Part shown: one piece after another, positions 1-9,848 of the stretch
Numbering within the stretch: position 1 is the first letter of the stretch
How the letters are laid out: every line of letters begins with the position of its first letter
Origin: Pseudoalteromonas sp. R3
GTDB lineage: Bacteria; Pseudomonadota; Gammaproteobacteria; Enterobacterales; Alteromonadaceae
Direction of reading: 5' to 3'
DNA length: 64,000 bases
Assembly: GCF_004014715.1 (NCBI RefSeq)
Contig: NZ_CP034835.1
Coordinates: 2,232,001-2,296,000 of the forward strand
Position numbers and translations under genes: made by a program
Notes under the pieces: model-generated
Told to the model about the DNA's origin: nothing
The model's input: only the letters and a program-made list of their open reading frames with translations
Database searches by the model: none

Positions 1-1644
1 GCTATTTTCGGACGGAATTCGAACCTTTTCTGGGTCGAATGTATCACTCCTCGATGCAATAGGGACTATATCTGTTGAACCGAATCGGGAACCGTGGCTC
101 GTAGAGCCTGGATTACTACCTACGGCATGGTATCCGCAACCTAAGGGGTTAAAGCTTGGGTGGTACGCCCCTTGGTTAAGCCGATTGACTGTACCACACA
201 CAAGAAAGTAGCAATGGCCATCAATACCGAAATCACTTGGGTTAGCTCCATCTGCAGAAGTTCTAACTTGAAACAGTCCGCGTTGATAAGGTTTGGCTGA
301 AACGCTTCTGGCGATTGTTCCTCCACCTACATATAAGCTGAATAGGCTAGAATCTCGAAACGCTGTAGATTGATTTTGCAAACCTTGAGGTTGAATCGAT
401 GATGATCTTGCATACGAGAAGTTAAAATAGTCTTTTGTAGAATCTATCGATTCCCAGTCTCCATTTCCTAAACCCACGAAACTTCTCCCCCGAACACACC
501 ATTGATAGAACTTCCCCGTAGAATCATCAAAATAGATGTTGTGGGCTGGGTCACTGGCAATCGCCATTCTTTGAGACTCGCTGGCATATTGCCAGTTAAC
601 CCCTTTACCTCGACTAGAATCATCTGCCTCATACCACGCAAAATAACTACTGGCCCGCACGGTATCAGCTGTAGTTGGAACACCATGTATATGTGTTGCC
701 TGGCTCTGTATTAATCCGTTTGCATACACAAAAGGGTCACTCTCGTTTATCTCACGCAGATACAGCTCGAAGCCCCACATATCAACGCGATCAGTCACAA
801 CTTTATTAGTCTCAGTTTCCGACGCAAATGCGATAGCTGCAGTTGCGTGTGTGACAGACACGCCAGTTGCACTTTCGTATGTCCGAGTGCCAGACTCAGC
901 AGGAGGCAATTTAATACGATTAGCCTGATACCCAGCGTTTGATACAGATAGCGACGACAAATGTACAATTAAACCAGCCATATGAAGAACAGGCTCATCA
1001 GTTGATGACCGCCCCTTTTTAGGTGACCCGCTATTTGCGAGGCCACTGCCCAAATTGAGAATATTTTTGGCCGTAGTCTCTGTAAAGAGCCCGTCGTTAA
1101 TAGCAACATAACCAGCATTGTCATGACGGTGTGTCCCGAAGTGTACCCAGCCACTCGCTGCATAACGCTCCAAATTTTGCTGTCTAATGGCCTCCATCTG
1201 GCATTTGCGCATAGCCCAGGGGTAGGGGTTGGCGCTATCCACCTCGCTCTGCATCAGGCGCAGGCTTTTTACTGTCTGAACATTACCATCCAGATCGGTA
1301 AACTGCACCGACCCCATTTTTGTTTGCCAGTCAACCATGGCACGCACGTTGTCGTTAACCATGGTGTTGGCATTTTTTAGGGCGGTTACGGCGCTGTTAA
1401 AGTCTCCGCTCGTTGGCATAACAAGCGCAGGAACCTGCGACTGGGTGGCGTTGTCCCAGGGTGCCAGCAACTCTATGTACTGGCCCTGATTGGTGGCGTA
1501 GGCCCGATTGACCTCAACCGGGTTGAATGAGCCAATGATCAGGCCATCCCCCGGGCGTATGTTTGCGACACTCTCGCCGCTGACAACCTGGATCACATTA
1601 GATCCATTGGTTGCATTAACTGATTGTGCATTAAACCATGCCAT
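1..1644 (-). CDS. phage tail fibre protein, partial (C terminus outside window)
   Basis: The frame is open for 548 codons from ATG at 1644 to the window edge, with no stop in any codon that I checked. The start follows a GAGGA ribosome site lying inside the last codons of the tail-tip gene, so the two are translationally coupled. The N-terminal part (MAWFNAQSVNATNG...) reads like a particle-attachment segment; the middle has Gly/Ser-rich, beta-rich composition and an HIHG segment. Position after the tail-tip gene, at the end of the late operon, fits a receptor-binding fibre. I recognise no specific receptor domain. The missing end probably carries the host-range tip, so its specificity cannot be judged. 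Confidence 0.8.
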   Translation of the reverse strand, partial: MAWFNAQSVNATNGSNVIQVVSGESVANIRPGDGLIIGSFNPVEVNRAYATNQGQYIELLAPWDNATQSQVPALVMPTSGDFNSAVTALKNANTMVNDNVRAMVDWQTKMGSVQFTDLDGNVQTVKSLRLMQSEVDSANPYPWAMRKCQMEAIRQQNLERYAASGWVHFGTHRHDNAGYVAINDGLFTETTAKNILNLGSGLANSGSPKKGRSSTDEPVLHMAGLIVHLSSLSVSNAGYQANRIKLPPAESGTRTYESATGVSVTHATAAIAFASETETNKVVTDRVDMWGFELYLREINESDPFVYANGLIQSQATHIHGVPTTADTVRASSYFAWYEADDSSRGKGVNWQYASESQRMAIASDPAHNIYFDDSTGKFYQWCVRGRSFVGLGNGDWESIDSTKDYFNFSYARSSSIQPQGLQNQSTAFRDSSLFSLYVGGGTIARSVSAKPYQRGLFQVRTSADGANPSDFGIDGHCYFLVCGTVNRLNQGAYHPSFNPLGCGYHAVGSNPGSTSHGSRFGSTDIVPIASRSDTFDPEKVRIPSENS

Positions 1645-1648
1645 GTAC

Positions 1649-4600
1649 TTATCCTCGTAGATAGATGACCGCAGCCTGTTTGACCTGGTCAGGATGTGTG
1701 AATGTGATAGGGTGGCGCGCCTGTGCGATGGTGTAAGGGCGCTCGAAGTCTTGGTCGGCCTGGCGCATTGCTTTACCTGGTATCGCACTGCTGCAGAGGT
1801 AATCGCCAGTCTCGATGTCGCCTCCTTGGCCACATACGTTGAGCACGCCCTCGCCCAGGGCGTTAAATGAGATCAAATCATGAGTGCTGCGGTACTGTAC
1901 AAACCGCTCAAACCCGCGAAATCCGCGAAGGGCAGCCACACGATTAGTTAATGCAGTCCGCGTGATAAACACGCCGCGTACCGCTCTGTCATTTGCTTTT
2001 GTGGTAGGGCCCATGGTGCAGATGGCATTAGACAGATCGGCAATATTGACCAGGTCAATGTCCCGGACCAGGTCGCCAGGCTCCAGGTGAACTGATTTGT
2101 CAACCAATCCATCATGCCCACCAGTAAATGGGCCTATCAGACCTCGACTGGCATATAACGCATATGTGCCATTGGTGTAAATTGTTGCACCATAGCCTGA
2201 GCTGTTGCTGTTATAGATAAATAGATTACCCACATTGCCGCTGTTAGCGTTGATCCTTACAGCAGCAGGGTTGTCTGCAGCGGTTTGGCCAGGTGTTGTT
2301 ACAAACTGGGCGTAGGAATATATTTGGCGTGCCTCTATGCCGCTATTGTTGATTTTAACGTTGCCAGATACCGCTGTGATGCTGTCTATGGTGCCCGTTG
2401 CGGCAACAATTGCGTCCGCAATGACTGTCCCATCTATTAGAGCACTACCATGTATGTGGAGCGCAAATGCCAACCAATTACTGCCTGACCAGTACTTTGT
2501 GGTTTGGGTTTTGGGCGCAGACACTTTGTAAATAGTTACAACGTCATTTTGAACGGGTGAACCACCGGTGCATACGCTATTGGCTACGGCATCTGACCAA
2601 ACACCAGATTCAGTACCAACCGTAAATTGCCCAGCCCCTCTAGAACCTGCTGGGCCCTGTTGACCATCTTGACCATCGTATCCGCGAACCCGTGACCAGG
2701 TGTAGTCAGCCGGGTTGTCAGACTCTGTAGCAGTAGTCTTATTGACCGCTATACCAATGTACGCGGTATCCTCATTGGACACCTGATACATATTGCGCCC
2801 ATCAGCATAGTCCGAATACGCAATCCAGGTGTACGTTGTTTTACCATCGGCACCTGGCTCACCGGGCACACCATCAGTGCCATTTTGCCCGGTTGCTCCT
2901 CGTTCACCTCGGATTTTTGACCAGGTGTAATCAGACGGGTTTGACGACTCCAAAGGCGTAAGCTTGTTGTAAGCAAGCCCTATATAATCACGCCCGTTGG
3001 GATAGTCGCTCATCCCAATACCTGTCGGCCCCTCTGCATATTTGATCCAGGTATAGGTCGTTTTACCATCGGCACCAGGCTCTCCGGGGATCCCCTGCGG
3101 TCCACGCTCACCGTCCTGCGCCCGAATATCATCAACAGAATTGACCGTATAGTCGCCTAACTCCAGCCGTCCACGGAATACATGCACCGGGTTGTCCGGG
3201 TCTGTATTATCCACGTATGAGGTGGGTACAAAGGTATCACCAATCATCACCCCCTGGCGGATAACATCTGCAGACAGGTCAATACTGCCCACGTCACCAT
3301 CGTTATAACCGGCAATAGAGACTATGCGGCCCTGGTTGTTGATCACCCAACCGCCACGCGCTATCAGTTGGCCACCCTGAGTCTCAAAGGCTTGGCGAAT
3401 GTCGGCAATACTGACAGCCTGGCCAACCTCATTAGTGATCGCCAGATTGCGGATGTACTCAGCCAACGGGCCGTCTACCCAGCTATGACCATCCGTTACG
3501 CACTGTACGGCATCCGTCTCATTGGTGATGTTGCCAGCTCCATCAATACAGTAGCCAACTGCTGCCCGGGTATAGGTGATCGCACTGGCCAGTGTGGCGG
3601 TATCGTCTTGTTCGATTTTGGCAACCAGATCAGTACGCTGCCTGGCCAGTGCCTGTTCCTGGCTCGCCAGTGTCTCTGTCACTGCCTTAAATGCCGCCTC
3701 GGTATTGGCAGCAAAGGCGCTAAATGCCTGGTCTCGTATAATGTTTGCCGCATCGACCTCGGCAAAAGCCTCAGTCACATCACTAAATGCGGCCTGTGTA
3801 TCACCCACAAAAGCCGCAAAGCGCTCGTCACGTGTCACACTCGCACGCACCTCATTGGCAAAGGCGCTGGCCAGGGTGGTAATGTACGCCTGGCTTTGGT
3901 GGTGCAGGGCACCCAGCTCCAGGGTATAACTGGCCGTCGATGTTAGCTCGTCGGTCACTGCCGAGAGTTTATCCTGGGCCAGTGCCAGTTTTATGTCATG
4001 CAGTGCCAGGTCATTACCCTGCATCAGCTGGTTATAGGCAGCTATTACATCGTTAAGGCTCTGTGCCTGATCAGCCAGCTGCATGCCTTGGATTTGTACA
4101 ACGTTACGGCTTATCTCACCGGCAATGGCGTCCAGGGTTTGGTCAACGTGGGCAAACTGGTCATTAATGCCACCGTCGGCAGCGTTATAGATGGTAATTT
4201 GGTCGCGGATGTAACCATCAGCGGCCGCAATCCAGCTTGACGCATGGTTGGCCTTTGCCAGGGTATTGTTGTCGGTCAGCGTCTGCAGGGCAGCGGTAAT
4301 GCCATACTCACCATTAAATGTATTAATGGCTGTGGCCACCTGGTTGCTGGTTTGATAGCCTCGGGCGTCCACCATGGCAGTGGCCAGCATCATGCTGCGC
4401 TCAACCACCGGGCCATTTATCCAGGTGTGACCAGCGGCCTCACAGGCTACAGCAACCTGCTCGTCTACCGGGTTGCCGTCTGCATCAACACAGTAGCCGG
4501 TTACAGCTCGGGTAAAGTCAATCGCCTGCGCTACAGCTTTACCGCTCTCGGTGGTTATCTCAGCCCGTAAGCGCTGCTCACGCTCAGCACTTGCCTGGCG

Positions 4601-7600
4601 CTCATTGGCGTAGGCGCGGCCCAGGGCTGTTACCCCCGCAGCACTTTGATTTTGCATGGCAATGAGCTGCGTGGTTTGCTCTGCAACCGCGCTCACCTCG
4701 TCGGTTACAGCGCTCAGCTTGCTGTTAGCATGGGCCAGAGTCACCCCCAGCTCTGCCAGCTCGTTGTTGCGTAGCAGGGTGTTGTATTCGCTCAGCACCT
4801 CATTGAGGGTTTTATCTGCCAGGTCAAGCTGCAGGCCTTGCACTTGCGTTACGGTTTGGCTTATCTCACCGGCAATGGCATCCAGCTGCTGCTCAGCCGT
4901 TGCCAGTTTTTGGTTAACGCCACCGTCCTCATTGAGTAGTTGTGTGACCTGGTTTTTAATCGTGGCGTTGGCCCCGTCTATCCAGGATTGAGCAGCATTG
5001 GCCTTTACTATTACATCGTTGTCGTCCAGCGCCTGCAGCACCGCACTAATGCCATACGTGGTGTTAAATGAGTCCAGTGCAGCCTGTACATTGCTCTGTG
5101 TCTGGTAGCCCTGGGCACTGGTCCAGGCCGTGGTTGCATACTGGGCCATGCGGCCGGTTCCGGCGTCCAGCTCCTGCTCAATGGTGGTGGTGCGTGCCGT
5201 TACGTCTCGCAGGGCAAGGTCATTGGCACCACGTTTACCTACCTCAATGTAATCCACATCACAGGCACCCAGCTCAAAGGTCAGCCCCGTTATGGTACCG
5301 ACATACCCAGCTGTGCCAGTTGCATCTACCTGGACCACCTCCCAGTCGGTACTGGTTGGCTCCGGCAACGGGATAGGCTGCGCCCCGCCAAAATGGACAC
5401 GGCCAACCCAGCTGCCGTTTGCATGCTTACGTACACGCAGTCTGAACACCGGATTTTGGTTGGCGCTGTACTCGATACTCGGGCTGGACAGGCTAGTGCT
5501 ACAAACCAGATAGCCCTGAGCGTTATAGCTGCTATGGCCAGTAAACCCCTCAGCACTGGTGTTAAACTGCCAGCTGTAGGCCGGGGTTAACGCTGCTATG
5601 GCTCCGGCAATTTGCGCATCTACCTCTGTGTAAGTAGCACGCTGATTGATTAGCCCCGCCTGCACCATTATCTGTGCAGTGGCCTCTGTCAGTTGGTCCT
5701 GTGTTTGCGTTATTCGCCGTGCCTCAAAAGATACCCGGGCATCAACACCATTAATATGCGCCTGGGCCAGGGTAAACTGGCTGTCGGTATACTGATAGGC
5801 TCGGTTAACAATGGTGCCATTGTCCGGGTCCACGTACACAATCGCGTCTATCAGGCGCTCGTTGGCCAGTGTCCGGCGCTCATACTCCTGCCGGAAAGAC
5901 GTATAGTTACCCGTTACGTCAAACACCGCGCGCTGCATGTCTGTGAGCGCCAGTGCTGTCTCATCCAGTTTGATGTTGGCCAGGCGCACTTGATTGGGCA
6001 GCCCATTGGCCAAAGAGTCATCCAGTATTGCGGTAACGTCCTGCAGCACCTGAATTTGGTCTATGTTTTTGGCCACCAGTGAGGGCAGGTTGTTATCGGT
6101 CTCCGGGCGCAGCCTATCAACCTGTTGGTTAATGTCTGCTATCAGGTCCTGCGCCTCCTGGCTGAGTTTATTTAGCGGTATCTCATTAATAAACTCTGTC
6201 AGGTCAACGGTGGTTGTAGTTGCACTGACATTAACCCAGTCACTGTTACCCAGGTGATTAACTGAGCGCACTCTAAACAAATAGGTGGTGATTGGTTGCA
6301 ATCCGATGCGGTTATACACCTGCGCAAACACCCGCTGGCCACTGGCCGGGCTCTCGGCAGAGCCTAAAAACTCCCACTGGAACTGTGTACCTATACCAAC
6401 AGCAGGGAGAGCAGCAGTCAGCGTTACCTGGTTATAATCCACCTCAACGCTCACCAGCGGGGCGATTGGCTGCAGCACACTAAACTGTGTAGCCACAGAG
6501 GTAGAGCGCTGGCCAAATATGTTGCGGGCATACACCCGTACAGTATAGGTACCGAGCGCTAGTTTTGGGATGGTGATCTGGGTGTAGGTCACAGCGTCCC
6601 GATAAACTCTGTTATCACCGTCATAAAAAATAACATCGTACTCATGTACTGCGAGGGGCGTAGCGTGGCCCCATTTAATTACGCCATTGCCGTCACCGTC
6701 CACCTCAACCCGGACATCAAAAACAGGCCCCGGCTTACCAGTCACATAATCACTGTTAGGCGTGATATCTACCGCGCCGGGTACCAGGTCGTCCGCCCAC
6801 AACAGGGGCCCATCCTCGATACATACCAGGGTAATACCACCGGTCAGTCGGAACTTGCGGTCAACAACACGGTATATTTTTTTGCTGATGTGCTCACGGG
6901 GCAAATCTACATATATTGTTCGGCCAACGGCTGCACGCAGGGCAGTGTGGCGCAGCGGCAGCTCTATCACCCCAAGGCGGGTTTGCTCAAGATGGATTTT
7001 AGCCAGGCGCTGCGCGGTCGTTACGCTACGGACAAAAGGCAGGCTGATTGACGCCTCTAACGGCTGATTATCTCTGGCAACATACCCCTCAGCCACAACG
7101 GGCGGCGCATCGGTACGCTCATAGTGCTGGTTTGGGTCAACAAACTGAGCGCGTACCGTGTTAGCACGGTCGCGCAGATCCGCATGCCATTTGATTTTAA
7201 CATTGCCCATCACATCATCAGGGCCGATGGTATAAGTGGGGTTGCCATACCAGGCACCTACGCGCACAAACCACTGGCCCATTTGGCGGAATATTTTACC
7301 GGCAAACGTGCGCTCCAGCTGGCTCAGCACCTCGCTCGGGCGGCTTGTAAATTGAAATGTACCATTGCAGGTATAGCGCGGCTCTGTTGCAGTGTTCCCA
7401 TCAGTATTGGTGTACTCGGTATCCTCGTCCGCTACGTTCGCGGCGGCTATCCACCAATTGAGTGGTATCGTATGCATTGGTACCTGATGCGCACCATAAA
7501 ACCGTACATAGTGCAGGGCACACAGCACCGCGTTTTGTGACCACGCCCAGGTGCTTTCATCATCCGGGTTCTGACCACTGTCACGCGGGTCCCATACGCG

Positions 7601-8122
7601 TATACCACGAATGAGAAACTCGCAATCACTTATGCCGTCCGGAAACACCTCCCGGTTGTTTTCCAGCTCAATGAAAACGTGAGCCTGACCGAAACCAACG
7701 TGTTTGCTGGTCCAGCCTGCCATCTTAGACACGGCCATGCTATTGGCCGTTGCATGGCGTCCATCACTCAGGGAGTAGTTATAGCTGTCTGCGGGGTAAT
7801 CGCTTAGCGGCTTGTTAGCAATGTAGATGTCTTCGAGGGTATCAATGGGAGCACCGTTAATGAGCACAATTAGCTGCACCCATTTTTTTTCATCGCGTTC
7901 GACCGTTGCCTGGTGCGCGATAACACCACCAACCCGGTCGCGGCCGAACGTAATACGGCGTGGCTGGTCAATGCCTTTTTGCAGACCCTTGGCCAGCGTG
8001 GCCATGTCTTCCTGAGGGAGATCGGGATCTAACTTGTCCAGCAGAACACCAACGGTTTCGTCCCAGATTTTCTCGCCGAGGTCCAATATTGGGTCAACAA
8101 CTACATCTACCACTTTAGACAT
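1649..8122 (-). CDS. giant tail-tip / host-specificity protein (J-like)
   Basis: This 2157-aa protein is about twice the length of lambda J. The ATG at 8122 is chosen over an upstream codon because it has a GGAG site and overlaps the preceding stop by 8 nt. The N-terminal roughly 480 residues resemble the J/GTA baseplate hub, followed by fibronectin-III-like segments (about 495-600). Next comes a long helical region containing two diverged copies of a roughly 210-aa unit. Two short Cys-containing modules (GYCVDADGN..GHTWINGP and GYCIDGAGN..GHSWVDGP) follow, then two collagen-like stretches each followed by a TYTWI..YTW module, and a C-terminal beta-rich domain. It should form the tail tip and contact the host surface. 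Domain assignment beyond the hub is by appearance only. Confidence 0.88.
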   Translation of the reverse strand: MSKVVDVVVDPILDLGEKIWDETVGVLLDKLDPDLPQEDMATLAKGLQKGIDQPRRITFGRDRVGGVIAHQATVERDEKKWVQLIVLINGAPIDTLEDIYIANKPLSDYPADSYNYSLSDGRHATANSMAVSKMAGWTSKHVGFGQAHVFIELENNREVFPDGISDCEFLIRGIRVWDPRDSGQNPDDESTWAWSQNAVLCALHYVRFYGAHQVPMHTIPLNWWIAAANVADEDTEYTNTDGNTATEPRYTCNGTFQFTSRPSEVLSQLERTFAGKIFRQMGQWFVRVGAWYGNPTYTIGPDDVMGNVKIKWHADLRDRANTVRAQFVDPNQHYERTDAPPVVAEGYVARDNQPLEASISLPFVRSVTTAQRLAKIHLEQTRLGVIELPLRHTALRAAVGRTIYVDLPREHISKKIYRVVDRKFRLTGGITLVCIEDGPLLWADDLVPGAVDITPNSDYVTGKPGPVFDVRVEVDGDGNGVIKWGHATPLAVHEYDVIFYDGDNRVYRDAVTYTQITIPKLALGTYTVRVYARNIFGQRSTSVATQFSVLQPIAPLVSVEVDYNQVTLTAALPAVGIGTQFQWEFLGSAESPASGQRVFAQVYNRIGLQPITTYLFRVRSVNHLGNSDWVNVSATTTTVDLTEFINEIPLNKLSQEAQDLIADINQQVDRLRPETDNNLPSLVAKNIDQIQVLQDVTAILDDSLANGLPNQVRLANIKLDETALALTDMQRAVFDVTGNYTSFRQEYERRTLANERLIDAIVYVDPDNGTIVNRAYQYTDSQFTLAQAHINGVDARVSFEARRITQTQDQLTEATAQIMVQAGLINQRATYTEVDAQIAGAIAALTPAYSWQFNTSAEGFTGHSSYNAQGYLVCSTSLSSPSIEYSANQNPVFRLRVRKHANGSWVGRVHFGGAQPIPLPEPTSTDWEVVQVDATGTAGYVGTITGLTFELGACDVDYIEVGKRGANDLALRDVTARTTTIEQELDAGTGRMAQYATTAWTSAQGYQTQSNVQAALDSFNTTYGISAVLQALDDNDVIVKANAAQSWIDGANATIKNQVTQLLNEDGGVNQKLATAEQQLDAIAGEISQTVTQVQGLQLDLADKTLNEVLSEYNTLLRNNELAELGVTLAHANSKLSAVTDEVSAVAEQTTQLIAMQNQSAAGVTALGRAYANERQASAEREQRLRAEITTESGKAVAQAIDFTRAVTGYCVDADGNPVDEQVAVACEAAGHTWINGPVVERSMMLATAMVDARGYQTSNQVATAINTFNGEYGITAALQTLTDNNTLAKANHASSWIAAADGYIRDQITIYNAADGGINDQFAHVDQTLDAIAGEISRNVVQIQGMQLADQAQSLNDVIAAYNQLMQGNDLALHDIKLALAQDKLSAVTDELTSTASYTLELGALHHQSQAYITTLASAFANEVRASVTRDERFAAFVGDTQAAFSDVTEAFAEVDAANIIRDQAFSAFAANTEAAFKAVTETLASQEQALARQRTDLVAKIEQDDTATLASAITYTRAAVGYCIDGAGNITNETDAVQCVTDGHSWVDGPLAEYIRNLAITNEVGQAVSIADIRQAFETQGGQLIARGGWVINNQGRIVSIAGYNDGDVGSIDLSADVIRQGVMIGDTFVPTSYVDNTDPDNPVHVFRGRLELGDYTVNSVDDIRAQDGERGPQGIPGEPGADGKTTYTWIKYAEGPTGIGMSDYPNGRDYIGLAYNKLTPLESSNPSDYTWSKIRGERGATGQNGTDGVPGEPGADGKTTYTWIAYSDYADGRNMYQVSNEDTAYIGIAVNKTTATESDNPADYTWSRVRGYDGQDGQQGPAGSRGAGQFTVGTESGVWSDAVANSVCTGGSPVQNDVVTIYKVSAPKTQTTKYWSGSNWLAFALHIHGSALIDGTVIADAIVAATGTIDSITAVSGNVKINNSGIEARQIYSYAQFVTTPGQTAADNPAAVRINANSGNVGNLFIYNSNSSGYGATIYTNGTYALYASRGLIGPFTGGHDGLVDKSVHLEPGDLVRDIDLVNIADLSNAICTMGPTTKANDRAVRGVFITRTALTNRVAALRGFRGFERFVQYRSTHDLISFNALGEGVLNVCGQGGDIETGDYLCSSAIPGKAMRQADQDFERPYTIAQARHPITFTHPDQVKQAAVIYLRG
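2620..3120 (-). repeat. duplicated collagen-like / TYTW modules inside the tail-tip gene
   Basis: Two blocks of similar DNA (about 2815-2960 and 3035-3120 with flanks) encode G-x-y stretches (GIPGEPGADGKTTYTW and GVPGEPGADGKTTYTW), each followed by a segment ending in DYTWS+IRGERG or DYTWSRVRGYDG. A third short G-x-y stretch (GQDGQQGPAGSRG) ends the region. Collagen-like repeats in phage tail proteins form trimeric rods. Near-identity of the two copies suggests recent duplication or length variation. Confidence 0.7.
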
Positions 8123-8528
8123 TCGCACTCTCCAGACTGTAGCAGCTGTGGACCATTGATAGGTCAAGCGCTGTGGTACCGTTTTGTGTTACACAGTACA
8201 CACAGTTGAGCCCAACAATACCGCCTACCAGCTGGCCGCCGTAATTCACCAGGGCCAAATCGCCCCGGCGCGCGTAGCTAGATAAAACAGGCTTTAAACG
8301 GGCTTTAAACACACTTTCAATGCCATCAAAGCCAAGAGCTTTTAAACGCCGCTTAGCGCCCAGCTCGGTTTTGTAATGGCCTTTGAAATCGCGTGCCAGG
8401 TCTATACCCGTGCGGCGCAATATCCAGTTGGCCACAAACAAACAGCAATCAAACTCTCCCCAGGCAAAATCGCGCTCAGCGCATTGGTCCAGGTAGTCCT
8501 GCAAATCAAGGTTCATATTCAAAATCAT
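8115..8528 (-). CDS. tail assembly peptidase-like protein (NlpC/P60-like, DUF6950 type)
   Basis: 137 aa. The N-terminal GEFDCCLFVANWI motif resembles the Cys-containing start of small NlpC/P60-like phage tail proteins, and RGDLALVNYGG matches the usual RGDL segment of that fold. It lies between the DUF2163-type gene and the tail-tip gene, the slot of the baseplate peptidase in GTA and D3112-like tails. The start at 8528 has AGGA close upstream and overlaps the previous gene by 23 nt. Loss of the catalytic His cannot be excluded; a structural role is possible. Confidence 0.65.
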   Translation of the reverse strand: MILNMNLDLQDYLDQCAERDFAWGEFDCCLFVANWILRRTGIDLARDFKGHYKTELGAKRRLKALGFDGIESVFKARLKPVLSSYARRGDLALVNYGGQLVGGIVGLNCVYCVTQNGTTALDLSMVHSCYSLESANV

Positions 8529-9093
8529 CTGGTCCTATGTATTTTCCCGGTTGGGTGTCTGGTAGGTATGTCGCGGTCGCAGCAACAATTTCACTGAAAA
8601 ACTCGTCCTCTGGGTGCAGGGCCTTTTGGGTGGCGTCATTCCAACGCTGGTTGAGCCGGGCCTGTTTCCAGCGCTCAGCCTCACCAGCCACCTGCAACTG
8701 CACCTTGCTGACACTGCCGCGCTCAACATCGCAGCTTACGATGTAGCCGCTTTCAAGCATTTGGTATTGGGAGACACGGTAATGCGCATCCACCGTGACC
8801 AGGTAAATCTCAACCCCCACGCCAATCGGGTCGTTGACTGCCACTTCGGCCAGCACGGTGTCGCTTTGGGTGTGTAATGTCAGGCTGATACGCGCACTGT
8901 TGTTTTTGTCGCTGGCGGGCAGCTCACCCACCTGGCCCAGCATCCCGAGACCATGCCAAGTGCGTTCAAGGAACCGACGCTCGCCCACACCCGTGTGCAA
9001 CAGCAATTCACCGCTTTCAAAAGCCATTCGCACAAAATAGCGGGGACGGCCGTTTGCCAGGTCCTGAACCAGGCTTAAATTAAGCGCCTCCAT
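8506..9093 (-). CDS. minor tail / baseplate protein (DUF2163, BR0599-like)
   Basis: 195 aa from ATG at 9093, which abuts the stop of the preceding gene (9095-9097). Composition and context match the DUF2163 proteins that follow the tape measure and a DUF2460-like protein in GTA and D3112-like siphotails. It probably forms part of the tail-tip complex. It ends overlapping the peptidase-like gene, so the four distal tail genes form one translationally coupled operon driven from the promoter at 9735-9780. Confidence 0.7.
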   Translation of the reverse strand: MEALNLSLVQDLANGRPRYFVRMAFESGELLLHTGVGERRFLERTWHGLGMLGQVGELPASDKNNSARISLTLHTQSDTVLAEVAVNDPIGVGVEIYLVTVDAHYRVSQYQMLESGYIVSCDVERGSVSKVQLQVAGEAERWKQARLNQRWNDATQKALHPEDEFFSEIVAATATYLPDTQPGKYIGPDDFEYEP

Positions 9094-9094
9094 G

Positions 9095-9700
9095 CTAGAA
9101 AGCCTCCCGGCCCTTGATTTTCCATGATGTGACCAGGCCATCTTTTAACTGGGCCTCGGCGAGCCCTTGCTTGTTATCGGCCAGGCGGAACACGCCATAG
9201 GGCTTGTTAAAATAAACAGGCGAGGAATCACCAGGAATAGAGCGGACAGGGGACTCAAATACCAGCTGTGCATGGCCGTGGCTGTTAACCACTACATCCT
9301 CGGTCAGCACTTTGAGTTCAGCAGTCTCGCCCAGTCCAATCTGGATACGGCTTCCGGCAGGGGCATAGGTTTGGTTAACAGGCATCCCACGTACGTTGAG
9401 TACATTGCCATCCTGGTTGCTGCCATTGACAAATCCGGCGGCGGTTAGATTAGTTTGCGGGCGGCGATAATCGTGCAGGGCAAACTTGCCCACCTGGCCA
9501 CGGAGTTTAGCCAGGAACGCATCGAGGGCGAGCGCATCACCCTCACGGACGTTGGTTAGTTCGAGTTCAAATTCCCAGTACGCGCCTTCCAGGTCGTAAA
9601 CCTCACTGGCATTATTGGCTTTGCTGACATGCACCTGGCTGTTAGGTACCAGCCGGAATACGCAGGATTTTGGGGGCTTTGGTAGGGGCAATTGCTCCAT
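9095..9700 (-). CDS. distal tail / baseplate protein
   Basis: 201 aa, first gene of the distal tail operon. It occupies the position of the distal tail protein (DUF2460-like slot) between tape measure and the DUF2163-type gene. The sequence is beta-rich with no catalytic motif. The start at 9700 lies about 28 nt downstream of the predicted transcription start of the Mor-type promoter. Family assignment is from synteny more than from residues. Confidence 0.65.
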   Translation of the reverse strand: MEQLPLPKPPKSCVFRLVPNSQVHVSKANNASEVYDLEGAYWEFELELTNVREGDALALDAFLAKLRGQVGKFALHDYRRPQTNLTAAGFVNGSNQDGNVLNVRGMPVNQTYAPAGSRIQIGLGETAELKVLTEDVVVNSHGHAQLVFESPVRSIPGDSSPVYFNKPYGVFRLADNKQGLAEAQLKDGLVTSWKIKGREAF

Positions 9701-9734
9701 AGTTTTTCATCGCTCGTCGGTTACTGTGGGAGCG

Positions 9735-9780
9735 AGTGTAAAAATTATGGAGCTGGGTTTTAGGTGTAAAACGTTTTACA
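9735..9780 (-). promoter_or_regulatory. late promoter: 16-bp palindrome plus -10 hexamer
   Basis: A perfect palindrome TGTAAAACGTTTTACA lies at 9765-9780. Reading leftward, exactly 24 nt later is TACACT (9740-9735), a -10-like hexamer. The same palindrome and spacing occur at 20808 and 36111. There is no -35 match, as expected for Mor/C-activated phage promoters. It allows the distal tail genes to be expressed independently of the accessory genes inserted at 9.85-11.37 kb. Confidence 0.75.
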
Positions 9781-9848
9781 TCACAGTTTCGACACGATAT
9801 AGCTTTCTAAGTCACCTATTTCCACATTGTTGTACCTGAAAACACTTT

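Noticed and set aside
3368..3946. 192-aa plus-strand ORF and other long plus-strand ORFs inside 1.8-9 kb
   Set aside because: All lie antisense to the conserved tail genes, have no ribosome sites and show low-complexity composition from the reversed codon pattern.
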